A DNA stretch of 19,206 nt from Rhodospirillales bacterium (GTDB lineage: Bacteria > Pseudomonadota > Alphaproteobacteria > Rhodospirillales_A > JACZKS01), in assembly GCA_018648445.1 (NCBI GenBank), contig JABGRG010000079.1, forward strand, positions 512 through 19,717. Reading direction: 5' to 3'. The position numbers were made by a program, and so were the translations under genes. Under the pieces are notes generated by a model. It saw only the letters and a program-made list of their open reading frames with translations, did no database searches and was not told the origin of the DNA. The number at the start of each line of letters is the position of its first letter. The stretch's first letter is position 1. Shown here one piece after another: positions 8,569 to 15,918 of the stretch.

Positions 8569-9933
8569 ATGAAAACGGCGTTGGTTGAGAAATTGAAACA
8601 TCATGCGGCTGCGTTTGCAGCCGCTTTTATGCTTTTTTCGGCATATTCCAACACCGGGTTCGCGTCGGTTTTCAATCCCGAAACCTTTACCCTGGCCAAT
8701 GGAATGCAGGTGGTTGTGGTTTCCAACCACCGGGTTCCAGTCGTCGTTCATATGGTCTGGTACAAGGTGGGCTCAGCCGATGAAGCGGCGGGAAAATCGG
8801 GGATTGCCCATTTCTTCGAACACCTGATGTTCAAAGGAACGCCCACGTTTCCGGATGGCGTCTTCTCGCAAACCGTGGCGCGCAACGGCGGGCAGGAAAA
8901 CGCATTCACTTCAACCGATTATACCGGCTATTTCCAGACCGTGGCCAAAGACCGGCTTGAGATCGTCATGGAGATGGAAGCCGACCGCATGACCAATTTG
9001 GTGCTTACGCCAGAACAGGTCGAACCAGAACGGCGGGTTATTTTGGAAGAGCGCAGCCAGCGGGTTGAAAACGACCCCGGTTCGATCCTGCGCGAACACG
9101 TGGGCGCGGCGCTTTTCCTCAATCACCCCTATCGGCGACCGGTTATTGGCTGGGAGCATGAAATCCGCGCCCTTTCCCTGGAAGACATTACCGATTTCTA
9201 CAAGCGCTGGTACGCGCCGAATAATGCGATTCTGGTGGTGGCGGGCGATATCACGGCATCTGAATTGAGGCCGTTGGCCGAAAAGTATTACGGCGTGATC
9301 CCGCGTGGGCCGGAAATATCGCGCGTCCGCCCGCAGGAGCCGCCGCAACGCGCCGCCCGGCAGGTCGAACTTCGCGATCCCCGTGTCAGGCAACCCGGAT
9401 GGAGCCGCGTTTTTCTGGCGCCCAGCCATTCTTTCGGTGCCACCGAACATGTTTATCCGCTGGAGGTAATAACTGACATTCTCGGCGGCGGCGCGACCAG
9501 CAGGCTTTATGCGGAACTTGTGGTCGAAAAGAAGCTGGCGGTATCGGCCGGATCATTTTACAGCCCGCGTGGAATGGGCCCGGCGCGTTTCGGGGTTTAC
9601 GCCAGCCCGCGTCCGGGGATTGGCTTGGATCAGATAGAGGCCGCCGTTGAAAACGTTCTCGAAAAAATTCGCAATTCCGGCGTGACCGACGACGAGGTGA
9701 CGCGGGCCAAAGGGCGCATTCTGGCGCAGGCCGTATATGCGCGTGATTCCTTGCGAGCGGGTGCGCAAACCCTGGGTTCGGCCCTGGCTTCCGGCCTGAG
9801 CGTCGAGGACGTGGAAAGTTGGCCCGAGCGCATCGAGGCGGTAACGCGTGCGGGCGTCGAAGCCGCCTTCGCCGCCGTAACGGTCGAGGGGTCTTCGGTA
9901 ACGGCGCGGCTTCTGCCTGACGGGGAGCAATAG
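8569..9933 (+). CDS. M16 family zinc metallopeptidase, catalytic subunit
   Basis: Exported zinc protease of the pitrilysin/mitochondrial processing peptidase family. I chose ATG at 8569 (454 aa) because it gives a clean signal peptide: basic start, hydrophobic residues 12-27, likely cleavage after GFA at about 32. An in-frame ATG at 8539 and an upstream start at 8473 would only add an unlikely leader. The inverted zinc motif H81-F-F-E84-H85 is intact (AHFFEHLMFKGT), and Glu160/Glu161 in VILEERSQR, about 76 residues on, supplies the third ligand. The C-terminal half has LGGGATSRLY, but the substrate-binding REKxGLAYS is replaced by VEKKLAVSAG. It is followed directly by a second M16-like gene with the opposite defects, so the two probably form a heteromer. 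Confidence 0.93.
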   Translation: MKTALVEKLKHHAAAFAAAFMLFSAYSNTGFASVFNPETFTLANGMQVVVVSNHRVPVVVHMVWYKVGSADEAAGKSGIAHFFEHLMFKGTPTFPDGVFSQTVARNGGQENAFTSTDYTGYFQTVAKDRLEIVMEMEADRMTNLVLTPEQVEPERRVILEERSQRVENDPGSILREHVGAALFLNHPYRRPVIGWEHEIRALSLEDITDFYKRWYAPNNAILVVAGDITASELRPLAEKYYGVIPRGPEISRVRPQEPPQRAARQVELRDPRVRQPGWSRVFLAPSHSFGATEHVYPLEVITDILGGGATSRLYAELVVEKKLAVSAGSFYSPRGMGPARFGVYASPRPGIGLDQIEAAVENVLEKIRNSGVTDDEVTRAKGRILAQAVYARDSLRAGAQTLGSALASGLSVEDVESWPERIEAVTRAGVEAAFAAVTVEGSSVTARLLPDGEQ

Positions 9934-9935
9934 TG

Positions 9936-11255
9936 ATGCGCATCATTTTCGTTCTGGCGATGGTTGGCACGATTTTACTGGGCCGTCCGGATGCGGTCGC
10001 AGCCCTTGAAGTTCAGCGCGTCACCAGTCCCGGCGGTATCGAAGCGTGGTTGATCGAGGATCACACCAACCCTGTCATCGCCATGCGCTTTGCCTTTCCC
10101 GGCGGGGCCAATTTGGACCCGGTGGGCGTCGAAGGCCTGGCCGATATGGTTTCCGGGCTTTTGGACGAAGGCGCGGGACCCTTGGAAAGTCAGGCGTTTC
10201 AAAGACGCCTTGAAGATCTGGCAATCACTTTGCGCTACAGTGCCGGACGCGATACCTTCGGCGGAAGATTGCACACCCTGACGCGTAACCGGGCGGCCGC
10301 TTTTGATCTGCTGACCCAATCGCTTACGGCGGCGCGCTTCGACGCTGAGCCGGTCGAACGCATTCGCAGCCAAATCCAGGCCAACTTGCGGCGCGAGGCC
10401 GAAGACGCCGATGTGATCGCCCGGCGCAGGATGTTTCGCACACTTTTTCCCGATCACCCCTACGGGCGGCCCGTTTCAGGAACGAAGGAAACCGTCGCCG
10501 TGATTTCAGCCGACGATCTGCGCGGCTTCGTCGCCCGGCGATTGGCGCTGGCCGGACTTGCCATCGGCGTCGTCGGTGATATTTCACCAGGCGAATTGGC
10601 GACGGCGCTGGATGACGTTTTCGGCGGGTTGCCCGCAAAGGGAACCGACTGGCAGGTGGCCGATACGAACGTGAGCGGTACGGGTCTGGTCGAGGTTATC
10701 GAGAAACCGATGCCCCAAAGCGCCATCGTTTTCGGGCAGCAGGGGCTGAAGCGCGACGACCCGGACTATTACGCCGCCTACGTGCTCAATCATATTCTCG
10801 GCGGCGGCGGGTTTACCTCGCGCCTTTATGGCGAGGTCCGCGAAAAGCGCGGGCTGGCCTATTCCGTCTACTCGGCTCTCTACCCCATGGATTTCGCCGG
10901 AATGATCTTCGGCGGCTCGGGCACGCGCAACGAGGCGGCGGGCCAGACCATCAAAATCGTGCGCGCCGAGTGGAAGCGCATGGCTGCCCAGGGGCCAAGC
11001 GCCGAAGAACTAACCGACGCCCGGCAATTCCTTACCGGCTCGTTTGCCCTGCGCTTTTCATCAAGCGCGCGCATCGCTTCCGTACTGGTGGCCATGCAGC
11101 TTGATGATCTGGGAATCGACTATCTGGAACGGCGAAATTCCCTTATCGAAGCCGTAACCCTCGAAGACGTCCGCCGCGTTGCCCGCGACCTTCTTGACCC
11201 GGACGGTCTGAGCTTCGTCGTCGTCGGCCAGCCCGAGGGCGTAAAACCCAACTGA
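9936..11255 (+). CDS. M16-like protein, non-catalytic partner subunit
   Basis: A 439-residue secreted M16-fold protein. ATG at 9936 is preferred over GTG 9933 because GGGGAG sits 8 bases upstream, within the end of the previous gene. The signal peptide runs to about AVA at 22. At the position of the zinc motif it has LADMVSGLLDEG (69-80): all three zinc ligands (H, E, H) are replaced by D, S and G, so it should not hydrolyse peptides alone. The C-terminal half keeps LGGGGFTSRLY and an intact REKRGLAYSVYS (about 302-313), the Arg/Tyr substrate-binding element missing from its partner. This split matches known two-subunit bacterial M16B proteases such as the SPH2681/SPH2682 pair of Sphingomonas. 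The substrate is unknown; periplasmic peptide or signal-sequence degradation is plausible. Confidence 0.93.
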   Translation: MRIIFVLAMVGTILLGRPDAVAALEVQRVTSPGGIEAWLIEDHTNPVIAMRFAFPGGANLDPVGVEGLADMVSGLLDEGAGPLESQAFQRRLEDLAITLRYSAGRDTFGGRLHTLTRNRAAAFDLLTQSLTAARFDAEPVERIRSQIQANLRREAEDADVIARRRMFRTLFPDHPYGRPVSGTKETVAVISADDLRGFVARRLALAGLAIGVVGDISPGELATALDDVFGGLPAKGTDWQVADTNVSGTGLVEVIEKPMPQSAIVFGQQGLKRDDPDYYAAYVLNHILGGGGFTSRLYGEVREKRGLAYSVYSALYPMDFAGMIFGGSGTRNEAAGQTIKIVRAEWKRMAAQGPSAEELTDARQFLTGSFALRFSSSARIASVLVAMQLDDLGIDYLERRNSLIEAVTLEDVRRVARDLLDPDGLSFVVVGQPEGVKPN

Positions 11256-11307
11256 CTTTGGAAAAAACGGGTAGTATCGGATTCCGGGGAGAAATGGGGA
11301 GGCCGAG

Positions 11308-12174
11308 ATGACCATCGAGAAACGTGCATTTGGGCAGACCGGGCATATGAGTTCGGCGATTATATTCGGGGCGGCTGCGCTGGCCAGGGTCGATCAGGGA
11401 ACGGCGGATCGCGTTCTTGATCAATTGCTTGAATTCGGTGTCAACCACATCGATACGGCGGCGCGCTACGGGGACGCCGAACTTCGTATCGGCCCATGGA
11501 TGGATACACACCGGAATAATTTTTTTCTGGCCACCAAGACCGGTGCGCGCGATTACGCGGGAGCCAAGGAAAGCATCCGCAATTCTCTTGATCGCCTGCG
11601 TACCGACCATGTGGACATGATCCAGCTTCACGCACTGATCCATCCCGACGAATGGGATCAGGCGTTGTCGCCCGGCGGTGCGCTGGACGCGGCGATCGAG
11701 GCGCGCGAAGAAGGCCTGGCGCGCTTCATCGGGGTGACGGGCCATGGCTGGACCGCGGCCGCCATGCACCGGCGCTCGCTGCAACGCTTTGAATTCGATA
11801 GCGTGCTGATGCCCTGGAACTGGTTTGCGTCCGGGCACGAGTTCTACGCAGCGGATTTCGAGGCCACCGCAGCGGTGTGTGCCGAGCGAAATGTGGCGGT
11901 ACAGACCATCAAATCGCTGGCGCGTGGCGCGTGGCCATCCAAAATGGAGCGCCGCCGCAACACATGGTACGAACCGTTGGAAGCCGAAGACGATATTCGC
12001 ATGGCCATCGACTGGACCCTGGGCCGGGAAGAATTTTTCGTGATTTCGGCGGGCGACGTGGGCCTGCTGCCGACAATCCTACGGGCCGCCGATACGCGAC
12101 GCGAAACGCCGAGCGACAAGGAAATGAGTGATTTCGGCGAACGCGTCGGTCTGGCTTCAATCTTCGGGCTGTAA
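11308..12174 (+). CDS. Aldo/keto reductase family oxidoreductase
   Basis: A cytoplasmic NAD(P)H-dependent carbonyl reductase by family; substrate unknown. The 288 residues form a short TIM-barrel AKR. The catalytic tetrad is present: Asp49 and Tyr54 in [12 protein letters not shown], Lys77 in ATKTG, and His108 in DMIQLHAL. Later GVTGHG and an SLARGAWP segment follow the AKR pattern (barrel strands and cofactor loop). The start ATG 11308 has GGGGAGG 5 bases upstream. It lies 52 bases after the M16 pair on the same strand and may be read through from it, though no functional tie is evident. Its stop is 20 bases from the stop of the convergent small lipoprotein gene. Confidence 0.9.
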   Translation: MTIEKRAFGQTGHMSSAIIFGAAALARVDQGTADRVLDQLLEFGVNHIDTAARYGDAELRIGPWMDTHRNNFFLATKTGARDYAGAKESIRNSLDRLRTDHVDMIQLHALIHPDEWDQALSPGGALDAAIEAREEGLARFIGVTGHGWTAAAMHRRSLQRFEFDSVLMPWNWFASGHEFYAADFEATAAVCAERNVAVQTIKSLARGAWPSKMERRRNTWYEPLEAEDDIRMAIDWTLGREEFFVISAGDVGLLPTILRAADTRRETPSDKEMSDFGERVGLASIFGL

Positions 12175-12194
12175 CGCCCGAGGAAATTGAGGCC

Positions 12195-12374
12195 TTAGAG
12201 AATGCAGCTTTTGGCGAAGTCCTTGACTTCGTTCGCTGTCCATTCGCCTTTATCTTTCTTTTTCAAGTCCTCGCACCATTCTTCGCTGCCGACCTCGGGC
12301 GAGCACGCCGACAGGCCCATCGAAGCGACCAAGGCAAGTGCGAACACAAACGAAAGTTTCCTAAGCAAGACCAT
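12195..12374 (-). CDS. Small DUF3012-type lipoprotein
   Basis: A 59-residue gene on the minus strand from ATG at 12374 to TAA at 12195-12197. GAGG lies 9 bases upstream of the ATG. The product has a basic, hydrophobic signal sequence (MVLLRKLSFVFALALVASMG) and a lipobox L-S-A-C with Cys24 as the lipidation site. The mature ~36 residues read CSPEVGSEEWCEDLKKKD and then GEWTANEVKDFAKSC; this combination, with Cys34 and Cys57, is characteristic of DUF3012 proteins, small lipoproteins of unknown function common in marine proteobacteria. The two extra cysteines could form a disulfide. It sits between and convergent to the aldo/keto reductase, and downstream of (not linked to) the LacI gene. Confidence 0.87.
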   Translation of the reverse strand: MVLLRKLSFVFALALVASMGLSACSPEVGSEEWCEDLKKKDKGEWTANEVKDFAKSCIL

Positions 12375-12401
12375 GTTCTATCCTCGTACGGATTAATTTA
12401 T

Positions 12402-12428
12402 GCGCGTACCAAGGGTACAGTTACGCGC
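12402..12428. repeat. Nested inverted repeats upstream of the DUF3012 gene
   Basis: GTACC (12406-12410) and GGTAC (12414-12418) form a perfect 5+5 palindrome with a 3-base centre. An outer pair, GCGCGTA (12402-12408) and TACGCGC (12422-12428), overlaps the inner left arm. The site is 28-54 bases before the DUF3012 start codon, where an operator or 5' leader hairpin could act. No regulator is identified. Confidence 0.4.
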
Positions 12429-12671
12429 GATCCCGGCATAGAAAAATGTTATCGACGCTTCTTCTTATTCCTTCTTCCTTTCTCTCCGGGCGTTTCGGTG
12501 ACGTTTTGTGCGACAACGATGGGACCCCCCCGTCAGATCGGCGCTTGGGGAAGTGTCTTGTTACAACCTTCTGCGTCGGAGGCGCTATGAAGGGAGGGGG
12601 GAGCAGGCATTCTTCCGGCTCGACCGGGACCAGGACAAAACCCTTAATCTCTCAGTGAATATTCGAAATCT
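12429..12671. other. Intergenic stretch between DUF3012 and the lacI-type gene
   Basis: No gene with a recognisable product was seen. On the plus strand, bases about 12460-12487 are an almost pure pyrimidine tract (cttcttcttattccttcttc and following), purine-rich on the minus strand. The remainder includes a run of seven C at about 12525-12531. Short plus-strand frames here have no family resemblance and no convincing ribosome site, and no clear intrinsic terminator for the lacI transcript was found. Confidence 0.4.
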
Positions 12672-13700
12672 TCAAATGTTCTCAGAGGTGTAAATCTCGA
12701 AAGGAACCTGAATTTGACGGTCCGCTCCGCCGCCTGCCTGTATTGCTGCCGCCATGGCCATCACGGTTTGCCGGGCAATCTGGCCAGTCGGCGCGGAAAT
12801 AACCATGTCGATCACCCCCTCCATAAGGCCAGCGCGGGAAGACGGCGTCAGGGAATGGCAGGCAATGACGAGGCGTTGACCCATCCCTTTCTCCTCTGCG
12901 GCCCGTAAGGCACCGCCGACACCACCGCCGCAGTGGTAATAACCGACCAGATCCGGGTTTCGGGCAAACAATTCAGAAGCGGCCCCATAGGCCACGTCAG
13001 CGTCGTCCTGGTAGACGACGGGCTCGAGGATTCGGAACTCGGGAAAGCTTTCACGGAAAAATCCGCGGAAACCGATTTCCTGATCCTCCTGGCCCAGGTA
13101 CCGGTGACTCCCGATCAGGACGCCGACATCTCCCGCCCGCTTGGCCAGACGGGCAATGGCCCAACCCGCCGTACGTCCGGCCATGCGCGAATTGATACCG
13201 ATGTATCCAGCCTTGGCCGGAGCGTTCAGGTCGCTGAGGACTGCAAAGGTCGGCACACCGGTGTCGCGCAAAGCCTCAATCTCGGCGGCCACCCGCGGGT
13301 GATCCACCGCGACGACGGCCAGCGCATCCACCCGGCGCCCAAGATCGCGCATGCGTTCGGATATGGCTGTCGGGGATAGCTCTTCCATGAACTCAATGAT
13401 GGAACTGCCCCGGATACTCTGTTCCGCGCTCGTCTCCGCCGCCAGGTCGGCAGCGAATTGCTGGTAGAACTGCTTGTTGGCTTTCTGCAACAGGAAGCCC
13501 AGGGTCATGCGCGGAGCGGTTTCCTGGGTGCGCTGCTGAACCAGCGCCTTGGCGTTATAGTCCAAATCGTCAGCGGCACGCAGTACTTGTTCGGTCGTGC
13601 GCGCACGAACCGGACTGCGGGCGTTCAGAACGCGATCAACGGTGGCAACACTGACGCCTGCGCGCTCGGCAACATCGCGAATGGTGGGACGTTTGCTCAT
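12672..13700 (-). CDS. LacI-family transcriptional regulator
   Basis: A 342-residue DNA-binding regulator. The N-terminus (MSKRPTIRDVAERAGVSVAT) is the LacI helix-turn-helix at about 6-25, followed by VDRVLN and a hinge region at about 45-58. Residues ~65-342 form a periplasmic-binding-protein-like effector domain of the sugar-binding type, including a segment near DALAVVAVDHP and AGYIGINSRMAGRTAGW. The start ATG at 13700 has GGGGG 5 bases upstream. It is the second gene of a minus-strand unit, 41 bases after the UroD-like methyltransferase, and by position is the likely controller of the divergent methyltransferase promoters around 15100-15250. The inducer is not predictable; the effector fold suggests a small polar, possibly sugar-like, molecule. 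Confidence 0.93.
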   Translation of the reverse strand: MSKRPTIRDVAERAGVSVATVDRVLNARSPVRARTTEQVLRAADDLDYNAKALVQQRTQETAPRMTLGFLLQKANKQFYQQFAADLAAETSAEQSIRGSSIIEFMEELSPTAISERMRDLGRRVDALAVVAVDHPRVAAEIEALRDTGVPTFAVLSDLNAPAKAGYIGINSRMAGRTAGWAIARLAKRAGDVGVLIGSHRYLGQEDQEIGFRGFFRESFPEFRILEPVVYQDDADVAYGAASELFARNPDLVGYYHCGGGVGGALRAAEEKGMGQRLVIACHSLTPSSRAGLMEGVIDMVISAPTGQIARQTVMAMAAAIQAGGGADRQIQVPFEIYTSENI

Positions 13701-13741
13701 TTAACCCCCAATAAACGTAACCCTCAAAGACGGTTTTATTG

Positions 13742-15052
13742 TCATTTTTCCGCTTCCTCCTGGGCGATCGCGCACCAACGCACAATGTTGTCGGGGTTTT
13801 TGCCGATGGTGTGATTGTCTTTCATGATCAATTCGACCACACAGTCTTTCGTGACCTCGAATGCCTCGCGGATCTCGGTCCGGATGGCGTCCTCGTCAAT
13901 TTCGTAGGTGGCGAGACAGGCCGGGTTGGGTTTCATGGAGAAGATGTATTTGTCTTCCAGATACTCCGCCATTTTCGCCCAATCGGCCCAGGGCGAGCAG
14001 GAAACACGGCGCAAATTCGGGTGCTTCTTCACCACGTGCCAGCGCTTATCCAGCCCCTCGCAACAGCCATAGGCGGTAAGCCCGAACCGCTCCATGATGG
14101 CTTTTTCGTAAGGAAAGATGAACTCTTCATACATATCCGGCGAGACGCCGACCGATTCCTGGCTTTCGGTAAAGCCCCAGGTGTCGGCAAGCCTGATTTG
14201 CTCACCGGCCCCGTCCTGCGGCAACTCTTCGGTATATCCAAATCCGCCGGAACCGTTGTAGGTGTCGTCATTGTTGAGGCACAGCAGGTTGCGTTTTTCG
14301 AAATAGTCCATCTTTTCCAGCAGGCCGTCCGAGATGATCGACAGGAACTGCTTTAGCTCCTCCGGGTGATCATAAAAGTCGTAAAGGAAGTTGGAGAGCC
14401 CGCGCATATGGATGGCCGGTTTGGTCACCCCAAGGCTGGTCCACCATCGTCCCCGAAGGCGGATGGGCAGCACATCGCCGAAGGCTTCTTGCGCCAACTC
14501 GGCGCTACGCGATGAGGTCTCCATATCAACGGTGAACTCGGGCGAGTGCAGCTTGCCCAAATCGGTTTGATAATCCTTGAGCGGAGACTCCCAGGTCATG
14601 GAACCCATTGTCGCGGTCCTGTGGAATTCGGTGTGCAGGCCCCAGTCGTCCTCGGATACGGTGTAGGGAATATCGAAACAGGGCTCCAGCGGGGTGTCGT
14701 CGCCCATCTCTTCCGCCCAGAATATTTTCTTTCTGAGTTCCATTTCGAAGCGAAGCGCCAAAACGCCGCCGCACGCTAGCTCGGCATCGGTCAAAACCTC
14801 GTTCCAGCCCTGCTCGGGATAGCAAAAGACCAGCGGCCTGCCCTTTTCGAGCTGATTGTGCCGCCTCCAAAGCTCAATTTTTTGTTTTTCAGCCTCGTCA
14901 TCGGCCAAACGGGCGACCTTTTCGGCCAGCGGGCGCAGGATGTCCCGATCCTGACTGGAAATGACCATGTGTTCGGGCGACCATCCCGTTAGCCGCTTCC
15001 AGTTTTCCGTTTGATCCAGGCCGGTGGACTGACCTTGCCCGAAGTTTTCCAT
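13742..15052 (-). CDS. UroD/HemE-like corrinoid methyltransferase (candidate substrate-demethylating MT-I)
   Basis: A 436-residue protein of the uroporphyrinogen-decarboxylase superfamily, the fold used by methyltransferases such as MtaA, CmuA/CmuC and acetogen O-demethylases. ATG at 15052 is chosen because AGGGGAG lies 8 bases upstream; a frame-extending start at 15106 would add 18 residues without such a site. Visible features: LNNDDTYNGSGG at 259-270, Y-G-C-C-E-G at 328-333 in the place where MtaA-type enzymes carry a zinc-binding HxCG, then RRVSCSPWADW at 348-358 (Cys352) and SMKPNPACLAT at 372-382 (Cys379). Cysteines 330, 331, 352 and 379 are candidate metal ligands. It is not a heme-pathway UroD: length and motifs differ, and it is divergent from a corrinoid operon. 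Most likely it moves a methyl group from an unknown donor to the corrinoid protein; the direction is inferred from context. Confidence 0.82.
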   Translation of the reverse strand: MENFGQGQSTGLDQTENWKRLTGWSPEHMVISSQDRDILRPLAEKVARLADDEAEKQKIELWRRHNQLEKGRPLVFCYPEQGWNEVLTDAELACGGVLALRFEMELRKKIFWAEEMGDDTPLEPCFDIPYTVSEDDWGLHTEFHRTATMGSMTWESPLKDYQTDLGKLHSPEFTVDMETSSRSAELAQEAFGDVLPIRLRGRWWTSLGVTKPAIHMRGLSNFLYDFYDHPEELKQFLSIISDGLLEKMDYFEKRNLLCLNNDDTYNGSGGFGYTEELPQDGAGEQIRLADTWGFTESQESVGVSPDMYEEFIFPYEKAIMERFGLTAYGCCEGLDKRWHVVKKHPNLRRVSCSPWADWAKMAEYLEDKYIFSMKPNPACLATYEIDEDAIRTEIREAFEVTKDCVVELIMKDNHTIGKNPDNIVRWCAIAQEEAEK

Positions 15053-15099
15053 GGATTTGTCTCCCCTGCCGAAAAGCCACAAGACGACGGAACGCGCAC

Positions 15100-15118
15100 C
15101 CATCAAATTGAATGATGG
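15100..15118. promoter_or_regulatory. Inverted repeat CCATCA-N7-TGATGG
   Basis: Six-base perfect arms at 15100-15105 and 15113-15118. It lies about 48-66 bases upstream of the UroD-like gene start, in the region where that gene's transcript should begin. Probable repressor half-site pair by similarity to the 15234-15248 palindrome. Confidence 0.45.
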
Positions 15119-15121
15119 TTT

Positions 15122-15127
15122 ATTATC
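15122..15127 (-). promoter_or_regulatory. Possible -10 for the UroD-like methyltransferase operon
   Basis: GATAAT on the minus strand is a 5/6 match to TATAAT, about 70 bases from the start codon. The -35 at 17-base spacing (CTATCA) is poor, so activation or a different start is possible. It overlaps the 15124-15138 palindrome. Confidence 0.35.
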
Positions 15128-15138
15128 ATCAAATGATA
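15124..15138. promoter_or_regulatory. Palindrome TATCAT-CAA-ATGATA, putative operator
   Basis: Perfect 6-base arms around a 3-base centre, overlapping the candidate -10 of the minus-strand operon. A bound repressor here would block transcription of the UroD-like gene and the lacI-type gene, giving autoregulation. Confidence 0.5.
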
Positions 15139-15144
15139 CTACGG

Positions 15145-15160
15145 TGATAGCAAAATATCA
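15145..15160. promoter_or_regulatory. Inverted repeat TGATA-N6-TATCA
   Basis: Five-base perfect arms at 15145-15149 and 15156-15160. It overlaps the next inverted repeat, so the two may represent alternative pairings or a cooperative site. Confidence 0.35.
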
Positions 15161-15173
15161 TTTTGGCAATGAT
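15157..15173. promoter_or_regulatory. Inverted repeat ATCATT-N5-AATGAT
   Basis: Perfect 6-base arms with a 5-base centre (TTGGC), between the two divergent promoters. Its arms share the ATCAT/ATGAT core with the palindromes on either side. Confidence 0.4.
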
Positions 15174-15204
15174 TTCCGGCCCCTACGTCCATTCCGAATC
15201 CCGG

Positions 15205-15234
15205 TTGACATACGAATAATTCTCCACCTATTGT
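15205..15234 (+). promoter_or_regulatory. Sigma70-type promoter of the corrinoid operon
   Basis: TTGACA (15205-15210, 6/6) and TATTGT (15229-15234, 4/6) are separated by 18 bases. The predicted transcription start near 15241 falls inside the adjoining palindrome, and the start codon follows about 42 bases later. Confidence 0.7.
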
Positions 15235-15248
15235 GATGTTTAACATCA
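15234..15248. promoter_or_regulatory. Perfect palindrome TGATGTT-T-AACATCA, likely repressor operator
   Basis: Seven-base perfect arms around one central T. It begins at the last base of the -10 and covers the predicted transcription start, the classic place for a repressor. The LacI-family protein encoded in the divergent unit is the obvious candidate, though this site lacks the central CG usual for many LacI operators. Confidence 0.65.
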
Positions 15249-15282
15249 AATACTATCAAAAAAATTCTCGGAGGAACGGGTT

Positions 15283-15915
15283 ATGACGACCTTGGACGCT
15301 GTGTATCAGAATGTGCTCGAAGGCAATTTGGCGGGCACCGCCGACGAGGTCGGCAAGGCCATCGACGCCGGGGTGGCGCCCGAAGAAATTCTTCAAAGCC
15401 TGACGGCGGGCATCACCGAAGTGGGCCGCAAATTCGAGATCGGCGAATACTTCGTGCCGGAAATGATGATTGCCGCCCGGGCAATGCAAAACGCCATGGC
15501 CATTCTCAAACCTAAATTGGTCGCCGTCGGAGCCAAGCCCATCGGCAAGGTCGTGATCGGCACGGTACAGGGCGACCTGCACGACGTTGGCAAAAACATC
15601 GTCAGCATGATGCTTGAAGGGGTGGGATTCGAAATCGTCGATCTGGGAACCAACGTTTCGACGGAGCAATTCATTCAGGCCGTGCAGGAGACAGAGGCCC
15701 AGGTGGTGGCATTCAGCGCGCTCTTAACGACAACCATGTCGGAAATCGGTGTGAGCATCGAGGCTTTGAAACAAAAAGGTCTGCGCGACAATGTCACTGT
15801 CATGGTCGGTGGCGCCCCCATCACCCAAAGCTTTGCCGACAAGGTGGGTGCCGACATATACGCATCCGACGGCTCTGCCGCCGCCCGGGAAGCCAAACAG
15901 GCGATGGCGGCCTAA
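15283..15915 (+). CDS. Corrinoid (B12-binding) methyl-carrier protein
   Basis: A 210-residue MtaC/MtbC/MtvC-type corrinoid protein that carries the methyl group on cobalt between the two methyltransferases. Residues ~1-80 are the helical cap domain (EIGEYFVPEMMIAARAM at 52-68). The Rossmann-like cobalamin domain follows with D98-L-H100-D-V-G103, whose His100 is the lower cobalt ligand, then SALLTT at 145-150 and GGAPIT at 176-181, all expected in the nucleotide-tail pocket. GGAGG lies 8 bases before ATG 15283. It is the first gene of a tight operon, with the next start 3 bases after the stop. Confidence 0.96.
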   Translation: MTTLDAVYQNVLEGNLAGTADEVGKAIDAGVAPEEILQSLTAGITEVGRKFEIGEYFVPEMMIAARAMQNAMAILKPKLVAVGAKPIGKVVIGTVQGDLHDVGKNIVSMMLEGVGFEIVDLGTNVSTEQFIQAVQETEAQVVAFSALLTTTMSEIGVSIEALKQKGLRDNVTVMVGGAPITQSFADKVGADIYASDGSAAAREAKQAMAA

Positions 15916-15918
15916 TTC

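Larger units (their letters stand above)
15053..15282. promoter_or_regulatory. Divergent control region of the corrinoid methyl-transfer locus
   Basis: This AT-rich 230-base gap separates the minus-strand methyltransferase/regulator pair from the plus-strand corrinoid operon. It contains one clear plus-strand promoter, a weaker minus-strand -10, and five inverted repeats built on TGAT/ATCA, listed individually. No cobalamin-riboswitch B12 box was found. A GGAGG site at about 15270 serves the corrinoid gene. Confidence 0.75.

Noticed and set aside
12508..12693. Short plus-strand frames between DUF3012 and the lacI-type gene
   Set aside because: No family resemblance and no persuasive ribosome site; they overlap the end of the lacI-type gene or each other.
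15053..15282. Cobalamin riboswitch before the corrinoid operon
   Set aside because: No B12 box or conserved core was found; the region is explained better by palindromic operators.
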